Below are positions 56,850-64,000 of a stretch of DNA of 64,000 nt, in pieces. The notes under the pieces are model-generated. The model made no database searches. It was not told where the DNA came from and was given only the letters and a program-made list of their open reading frames with translations. The stretch is from Brachycybe producta (lineage: Eukaryota > Arthropoda > Diplopoda > Playtdesmida > Andrognathidae). Position 1 is the stretch's first letter. Every line of letters begins with the position of its first letter. The translations under genes and the position numbers were made by a program. The stretch is taken from positions 2,967,001 to 3,031,000 of the forward strand of contig JAUPFP010000003.1 of the NCBI GenBank assembly GCA_036925085.1, in the 5' to 3' direction.

Positions 56850-57055
56850 AAGTGTTTTAAAAACTAGAAGATTAGCTCCATCACTTAAGGGTATTTTCAT
56901 GTTGATATCTTTCAAAATAAACTTTTTATAGATTAAAATTGCGTCAGTTGGGTCATTTTTAAACTCACACGAAAAGTTTATTTTGAAAGCTATCAACATG
57001 AACTGACACTTAAGTGATGGAGCTATCCTTCTAGTTTTTAAAACACTTTCAACAC
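56850..57055. mobile_element. Family A MITE
   Basis: gtgttttaaaaactagaaga at the left and ctatccttctagtttttaaa at the right, with intact inner arms. Confidence 0.83.
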
Positions 57056-57654
57056 ATACACGTATACTGTGTCGGAGACACGAAGTTTGAATTATGTACA
57101 CTATGATTCAAATATACTTGACACTCAAAACTCAAAAAGATAACACAACCAGTAGTGTTAAGTCACTTTAGAATTTTAGTAGAAAAGCAGAAACACACAA
57201 CTAATAGAAAAATTACCATAGAAATTAATTAGTTTAGAAAGAAAGAGAGAGAGAGAAAAACACATAAAATACAAACAAAATGGATACAAATCCACAAAAA
57301 TGAAAATGAAACTTATAAAAATAACTAACAAACAACAAGAGATCCCCGACAATCGTTAATTCATTGAGGCTAACATAATCCATCCTCCACCTCATCCTCT
57401 CTCTCTCTCTCTCTCTCTCTCTACCACCACACAAAAACCCAATTAAAACTAAATTGGACATCCAAATATATATAAATGGCCACAGTTGACTGAGAAAGAA
57501 ACAAGGAGAGAATGAGAAAGAGAGAGAGATAGGCAGAGAAAGAACCACAGAAAGAGAGAAAGCCAACGAGAGAATGAAAATGACTATTGATACTAATCAG
57601 CATCTCACTTAAAAATCCAAGCATTTGCTTCACTTTATATACTAGAAGGAAAGA

Positions 57655-58025
57655 GAGAAAGAGAGAGCAAAAGTGAGAAAGCAAGAGAGAGAGAGAAAGA
57701 GAGAGAAAGTGAGAGAGAGAGAGAAAGAAAGAGAGCAAGAGAGAGAGAAGGATAGAGAGAAAGCAAGAGAGAAAGTGAAAGAGAAGGATAGAGAAAGCAA
57801 GAGAGAAAGAGCGAGATAGAGCAAGAGAGAGAGAGAGAGAGAGCAAGAGAGAAAGTGAAAGAGAAGGATAGAGAAAGCAAGAGAGAAAGAGCGAGATAGA
57901 GCAAGAGAGAGAGAGAGAGCAAGAGAGAAAGTGAAAGAGAAGGATAGAGAAAGCAAGAGAGAAAGAGCGAGATAGAGCAAGAGAGAGAGAGAGAGAGCAA
58001 GAGAGGGAGAGAGAGCGAGAGAGAT
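57655..58025 (+). repeat. GA-rich higher-order repeat of about 75 bp
   Basis: gagagaaagtgaaagagaag, gatagagaaagcaag and gagcgagatagagcaag recur three times (from about 57768, 57845 and 57920). Ser/Leu-rich minus-strand frames here are artefacts. Confidence 0.9.
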
Positions 58026-58754
58026 AGATAGAAATACAAATATACATTAAGAGTGTTGGCAAAAATGGCTGAACACCCTCCGATGCCATGTACATATTAC
58101 ATTACACAGACGCCATTTGTGGCCAATTAGTGGACAAAACCCATTGTTTCCGAACTCAACTCTTAAAATATTGACTACATTTATTGTATACAATTACACA
58201 TCCATTCACTATGGATTTTTTTGTTGTCGTTGCGAGTGTTTCACCCTTTTTCTTCTTTTTTTTTTAAAAAAAGCATTTCGTTTAAATAAAAACCGCAAAT
58301 GAGGTTGAGGTCACAAAAAAAAAAGTACGACGAGGCTAGGTCCCACATGCAGATAAAAGTCTACTCAAAATAGAATATTCTAATTTGTGAAGAACGTGGT
58401 TAGAAAAATAAAAAACCGGGTAAATTATTAGGACATGCGGTATTATATTATCAGCTAACAGGAAGGGAAGAATCACACATACTGAAAAAAAAAAATCCCA
58501 CTTTGTGAGGCATTCTTCCCCCAGGTTCATTATTCTTTACGGCTGGTCTCTCTAATCTTTCAAAACTCCCTTCCTTCTAGAAATTCAAACATGTCCTATG
58601 TTTCTATTGTAATGTATGAGAACTCTTGCACGCGACTGAAAGCAGAAATGTAGAGGAGACATTTTTATGAAGATTTATAGCTTCATGCATGTTTTTAAAT
58701 TAAAGTAAGGAAATTGTTTTAAAAACTAGAAGAGTAAAAGTTATCTTTTCGTAA

Positions 58755-59490
58755 GTTTTCCACTTTGGATCTACAAAGCCCATTAGTCCCATGAGGAACA
58801 CAAGGTCAATGAGCTGGGATTTTGTTAAAAATCCACAAACCCGTGAGATTTTATAAACTCACCAGACATAGGAATCCCACAAAGCCCATCTCTGGCACAT
58901 CAAAGCACATGAAGCCAACAAGATCCAAAAAAAAAACTCATAGAACCCATCAGGTCTATAAATCCATACAAAGTCCAACCAAACACACGAAGCTCACAAA
59001 GTCCACCAGACCCATAATGCCCACCAGACCCATAATGCCCACCAGACTCATGATGTCCACAAAGTCCACCATATCCATAATGCCCACAAAGCCTACTAGA
59101 CCCATAATGCCCACAAAGCCCACCAGGCACATCAAAAGCCCATGAAGCCCACGAGATCGAGAAAACTCACAAAATCTCTCAGGTCTATAAATCTTACAAA
59201 GTCCAACCAAACACATGAAGGCCATAAAGTCCACCAGACCCAAGATACCCGCAAATTCCACCAGATTCATGATACCCACAAAGCCCACCAGAACCATGAA
59301 TCCCACAAAACCCACCAGGCACATCAAAAGCCCATGAAGCCCACGAGATCCAGTAAATTCACAGAATCCATCAGGTCTATAAATCCTACGAAGTCCAACC
59401 AAACACACGAAGTCCGTCTACCAGACCCAAGATACCTACCAGACCCACAAAGCTAACCAGACCTACAAAGCTCACCAGTCCCATGGACTT
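58755..59490 (+). repeat. Composite repeat of CCCACAAAGCCCACCAGA words
   Basis: Short units (cccataatgcccaccaga) lie within longer units of about 190-230 bp marked by aagtccaaccaaacacacga near 58971, 59198 and 59390. It shares cacaaagcccac words with 55190-55612. Confidence 0.87.
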
Positions 59491-59807
59491 TTTTTCTCCA
59501 TGAAGTTATTATTAGCCAATGGGCCAGACTGAGCTTGACTTATGCAAAAACAGAATAAATCACACTTTTATTCCCATCATTCTCCTTCAATTTGCATATA
59601 TTTTATTTTGTGCAAAATGGCTACTCTTATAAAAAAAACATAAAACGTATCAACGTATATTTAACGCTTAGCACAAACAATAAAATGAAAATCAAGTCAA
59701 TTTCTAATGTTATGTTTTTGTGGGTTTAAACAACTACCATCCATCCCTTAGCTACACAAATCGATCGAGTCTCTCATTCTATTTCCATTCCATTCCTCAT
59801 CCTCCTC

Positions 59808-59848
59808 CTCCTCCTCCATGAGGAGGAGGAGGAGGATGGGGGGCTGGC
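59808..59848. repeat. Perfect 19-bp purine/pyrimidine inverted repeat
   Basis: catcctcctcctcctcctc at 59808-59826, a 3-nt loop, and its exact complement at 59830-59848. Mirror-type purine tracts of this kind can also form triplex DNA. Confidence 0.88.
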
Positions 59849-60351
59849 TCCCCCACCCATCCTTCCAACAACAACTGAACTAATACTTTCAGTAGCACTA
59901 CAGCCATTTACTCTTAAATTACAAGCTATTTGTGCAGAGTAAACTCTAGAATCTCTCTCTCTCTCTCTACTCTCCCTATCCAACCCCCAATCCTCCTCCT
60001 TCTCCTCTTGAAGTGGATTGAGAAGTGGGTGGTGGTGGTGTAACACTAACATACACTAGAGTATGTATATATATATAAACAGCATCACTCTAATGTTAAA
60101 CTGGTTGCTCTCTCTTCTCTCTCTTATTTTTTCTCCTTTCTAGTCTCCATTCTCTCTATCCATTTATATATGAAAGCAATGAGCCAATTTAGCCAATCTG
60201 CCAGCTCGGATTAACACGGTTAGAGAGTCGATGTTAAAAGGGTAGAAAGAGAGTAAAAAAAAACGTAGAGAGTGAAAAAAATAATCAACGTCAAAACAAG
60301 ATGAGATTCGGATGAAAGTCGTTCGGTTTTAGCTTCTTCTAGTTTCTTACG

Positions 60352-60376
60352 ATGATGATGATGATGATGATGATGA
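60352..60376 (+). repeat. (GAT)n microsatellite
   Basis: Eight GAT units. A His-rich minus-strand frame is an artefact. Confidence 0.9.
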
Positions 60377-60699
60377 TGGTAAAAGTGTGGTTTAGCATCG
60401 TTCTGTCTTGCCGAGTGGAGAAGCGACATTGACGGCATCTCATAATAGTTTTATCGGAGTTTTTTTCTTCTTCCGTTATTTTTCTCTGTTATCTTATATG
60501 AAATGAACATTGGATCGTTTCTAGTTTTTTAAGTTAATTATTTACTAATTATATTGAGGTTTTTAATGATTTTAATTTAACTGGACGTTTAAGAGACATT
60601 TAATATCATACAATGATAAGGTAAGAGATAACACATGTTGCATCTCATTTGCATATTTTTTATTGTTTTTCGGCTTTTTCTTTTTGATCTTTCAGTGGT

Positions 60700-61595
60700 G
60701 GTCTTGATTATTTCTATCTTTCAAAGGAACAAAATTAAGAAAAACTTGAATGTGTTTTAAAAACTAGAAGGGTAATACAATCACTTAATATTTTAATGTT
60801 GGATATCTTTCAAAATAAGCTTTTTATGTCAGTTTGAAAATGACTCAGGTGGTTTTAAAGAGTAAATTCTCTGAAAACTCTGATTATTCCATCTCTCAAG
60901 AGCATAATAAAGAGAAACTTGAACGTGTTTTAGAAACTAGAAGGGTAAATCAACCACTTAAGAGTGTTTTCATATTGATATCTTTCAAAATAAACTTTTT
61001 ATAGACAAAAATTAGAAAAAAAATATCGTCTGCTTAAAGTTGTGCCATTTTCAAACTGACATAAAAAGCTTATTTTGAAAGATGTCAACATGAAAATACC
61101 CTTAAGTGGTTGAGCCACCCTTCTAGTTTCTTAAACACTTTCAAGTTCCTTTTAATTTTAGAACTGAAAGACAGAATAATAAGAGTTCAAGAGGCGTTTA
61201 CAACATTTTTTTAAAACACCTTAAAATGATCTTTGAACAGCCAATTTTCGAACTCTTGACTATTCTAGTCTTTTTCAGGTGCAAAATGAAGAGAAACTTG
61301 AAATTGTTTTAGAAACTAGAAAGGTAGCTCAATTATTTAAGAATATTTTCACGTTGATATATTTCAAAATAAGCTTTTTTCATCAGTTTGAAAATGATCC
61401 AACTTTAAAGTATTGACGGAATTTTTATAAAATTTTGTCATAAATGAAAAGTTTATTTTGAAAGATTATCAATATGAAAATAATAATAAGTGATTCCGTT
61501 ACCATTCTAGTTTCTAAAACAATTTTAATTTCTCTTAACTGAAAGACAAGAAATACCCAGAGTTCAAAGGGCATTTTAACACTTTAAACCAGGCG
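60700..61595. mobile_element. Three consecutive family A copies
   Basis: About 60710-60890 (right half reduced), 60895-61240 (full palindrome, ttagaaactagaagggtaaa to gagccacccttctagtttct) and 61250-61595 (ttagaaactagaaaggtagc to gttaccattctagtttctaa). All share the outer arm with gtctttcaggtgcaaaat words. Confidence 0.85.
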
Positions 61596-61599
61596 TCTC

Positions 61600-62280
61600 A
61601 TTGTAGTAAGTCATAAAATTGTGACATGTGTCACTCTTTGTGCGCTATAATTTTAATGACTGTCATTTTATGCTTTAAATTACTCAATGGCAATAATATG
61701 ACAATAATTGTCATAATAGTATTATGTAATTTACTTTTGTAACAGTTACAAGGTTGCAAGTTAGATATGACATTTTACTGTCACATAACAGTCTTAATTT
61801 CTTTCTTCATAAAATTGTCACAGTTAGACATCATGATATCACTCCTTGTGTCTTATTTTATGATTGTCACATTATTTTGTACACTAGTCAATGGCAGTCA
61901 TATGACAATATTGGCCAATAATATTCTATAATTTGTTTTTGTGACTATTAGAAGGTTACGAGCTAGATATGATAATTTATAGTCATACGACAGTTTTATT
62001 TTTTTTCTGTAATGACCCCTCAGAGTTCAAGGGGCGTTTTACACTTTAAAAGAAAAATGTCATAAAATTATGTCAGTCATACCTTATGTGCTATTATTTT
62101 ATGATTGTCATAGTATTATGTACACTAGTCAATGGCAGTCATATGACAATATTTGTCATAATAATATTTTGTAAATTGCTTTTGTGACTTTTAGAAGGTT
62201 ACAAGTTAGATGTGACAATTTACTGTCATATGACTGTCTTAATTTCTTTCTGTAATGAGCCCTAGGTTAAAGGGTGGTTC
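61600..62280 (+). repeat. Tandem repeat of about 205-240 bp
   Basis: Three units marked by caatggcagtcatatgacaa (61687, 61891 and 62130), preceded by ttattttatgattgtcacat and followed by agaaggttacaagttagat. The unit is full of TGTCA/TGACA words. Confidence 0.87.
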
Positions 62281-62699
62281 AACCCTTTCAGTCTCAGGTT
62301 ATTTTCTAGTTTTTTAGAAGTGGCAACTGTAAAAAAATAGATAGATAGAGAGAGCGAGAGAGAGAGATAAAAGACTAGATAAGGAGGGATTGGTAATCCT
62401 ACGACCAACTTTCATTAACGGGTTTCTCTCTCTCCTTCTCTCTCTCTCATTCTATCTCGTGTTCTAAACACCCATCTAAAGCATTAACGTATTTACTCCT
62501 CGTCTAGTTTTTTTCCCCATCATCCCCTCTAGTATATAACTAACAATAATATAGAGAGACGTCCTCCATTTTTCCCTCCCTTTTAACCCCACCCACCCCT
62601 TATTGTGAAACCCCCCCCCCCCCCCTCTCCTCACTTCTCCCATCCAATTCAACTATGAGAAATACTAATCCCTTCATTATTGCTCTGTATTTGCTCTAG

Positions 62700-63400
62700 A
62701 TAAATTGGGTAGATAGAGAGACAGAAAGAAGCTGGCAAAAGCAATAATAACAGAATGAGAGTGCGCGCGATAGAGTGAAAGATAGTGGGTCAGAGTGAAA
62801 GGAAGAGAGTGAGATCAGACTGAAAGATGGTGGGACAGAGTGCAAGCTAGAAAGGCAAAGAGTGAGATAGAGTGAAAGATAGAAAGGAAGAGAGTGAGAT
62901 AGAGTGAAAGATAGAAAGGAAGAGTGAGATAGAGTGAAAAATAGAAAGGAAGAGAGTGAGATAGTGAAAGACAGTGGAATAGACTGAAAGATGGTGGGGC
63001 AGAGTGAAAGCTAGAAAGGCAAAGAGTGAGATAGAAAGGAAGAGAGTGAGATAGAGTCAAAGATAGAAAACGAAGATAGTGAGATAGAGTGAAAGATAGA
63101 AAAGGAAGAGTGAGATAGTGAAATATAGAAAGGAAGAGTGTGAGATAATGATAGATAGAAAGGAAGAGTGTTGAATAGTGAAAGATAGTGGGACAGAGTC
63201 AAAGTGAAAGATAGTCAGATAGTGAGATAGTAGGGCAGGATGAAAGATAATTTGGTAGAGTGTATGACATGAGGAAGAGTGAAACAGCAAGAAAGAATGT
63301 GAGATAGTAAACCTGAGATAGAATGAAAGAAACCTACGGGAAGAGAATGAGATAGAGTGACAGAAAGATATACGAGCGTAAGAAAGCGAGAAAAATAATT
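62700..63400 (+). repeat. GA-rich minisatellite of about 30 bp
   Basis: gagtgagatagagtgaaaga and tagaaaggaagagagtgaga repeat throughout. Ser/His/Leu frames on the minus strand are artefacts. Confidence 0.9.
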
Positions 63401-63849
63401 TTCTGATTGGATGAATTGTGACAGATTTAAAGAGGGGTTAAAAACTAGAAGGGGAATATGAAAAGCGATTCTTTTTTTGAGAGAGGGAGGGAAATCCACG
63501 TGTGATCCATCTTTCGAGCCACGTGACCATGTTTTCAGTGAGTTTAAAGGGGGCGGGGTGAGAGACGGATGGCACAATATGTTAATGGGACGTCCCATAT
63601 GAGAATGGTGGTTATCTTTTGGATACAATATTTACAAAAGCTCTTCTAGCATTTTAATTTCAATTGAAACCAACTCTAATGGATTTGATTGATCGGTTTA
63701 GTTATTAAAATAAAAGCCGAATGTTAAAACCTGCAACTGATTACTCAGAACACCCCTCATGGCACACAGACCACTTTTAGTGGTCGGGTTTGACTGCAAA
63801 ATGAGTTTCTTAATTTGCTAATTTGAAAGTTTAAAACGATTGCTTCTGA

Positions 63850-64000
63850 TAGTTTATCGACAGTTTTCTTAACTGAAAAGTTTTCTTGAGTTTTCTTGAC
63901 AGTTTACTTGATGGTTTTCTTAACTGAAAAGTTTTCTTGATGGTTTTCTTAACTGAAAAGTTTTCTTGATGGTTTTCTTAACTGAAAAGTTTTCTTGAGT
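63850..64000 (+). repeat. 29-bp tandem array running off the window end
   Basis: gttttcttgatggttttctt and aactgaaaa form a 29-bp unit, at least four copies, still continuing at 64000. Confidence 0.88.

Noticed and set aside
57421-58095. Ser/Leu-rich minus-strand frames up to 224 codons
   Set aside because: Translation of a GA/CT purine microsatellite.
62815-63628. Ser/His/Leu-rich minus-strand frames
   Set aside because: Translation of the GA-rich minisatellite at 62700-63400 and its flank.

Overview
The window is nuclear DNA from an invertebrate animal. It is AT-rich, has spliceosomal introns, carries a core-type alpha-1,3-fucosyltransferase exon and a many-exon eIF4G2 gene, and is packed with short palindromic non-autonomous DNA transposons (MITEs), minisatellites and purine microsatellites. 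I cannot name the species. Retention of more than 20 eIF4G2 introns, about as many as vertebrates have, suggests a lineage that has lost few introns. No rRNA, tRNA, CRISPR array, LTR element or reverse-transcriptase fragment was recognised.

Layout: 1-3.2 kb holds repeats and the last coding exon (2622-2985, + strand) of a GT10 fucosyltransferase. 3.2-11.3 kb is intergenic and dominated by MITE families. 11,333-20,165 (+ strand) holds a complete eIF4G2/DAP5/NAT1 gene in 23 coding exons. Its first exon opens on a near-cognate codon (ACG or GUG) with no in-frame AUG after the upstream stop, echoing the GUG start known for vertebrate eIF4G2. All its long introns are long because MITEs or a minisatellite sit in them; most others are 61-125 bp.

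20.2-64 kb contains no gene I can support. It alternates between MITE copies, tandem arrays (33-bp, 27-bp, 30-bp, about 160-bp and about 200-bp units, and a TTAGGTTCGG telomere-like array), GA/CT microsatellites, and a few non-repetitive islands rich in homeodomain, octamer, E-box and SOX-like words. The island at 33.72-34.06 kb is the best candidate for a conserved regulatory element.

Repeat families are given letters here. A: a palindrome ending CTAGAAGGGT. B: ACAGGCAATTAG ends, 9-10 bp target duplications, TGACGTCA in the centre. C: ends near CTCGGATTTTTATGCAAATATC. D: a GGGACATTCG/ATTCG-rich element. E: TAATACCTNGTACACAC ends. F: an about 800-bp palindrome. G, H, K: single palindromes. 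I: AAGCTGACAAA ends. J: CRE-rich. L: an about 150-bp TATTAAGCTCC unit. Several are nested, giving a relative order of insertion. The two genes have unrelated roles (Golgi glycan synthesis and cap-independent translation) and do not form a functional cluster.
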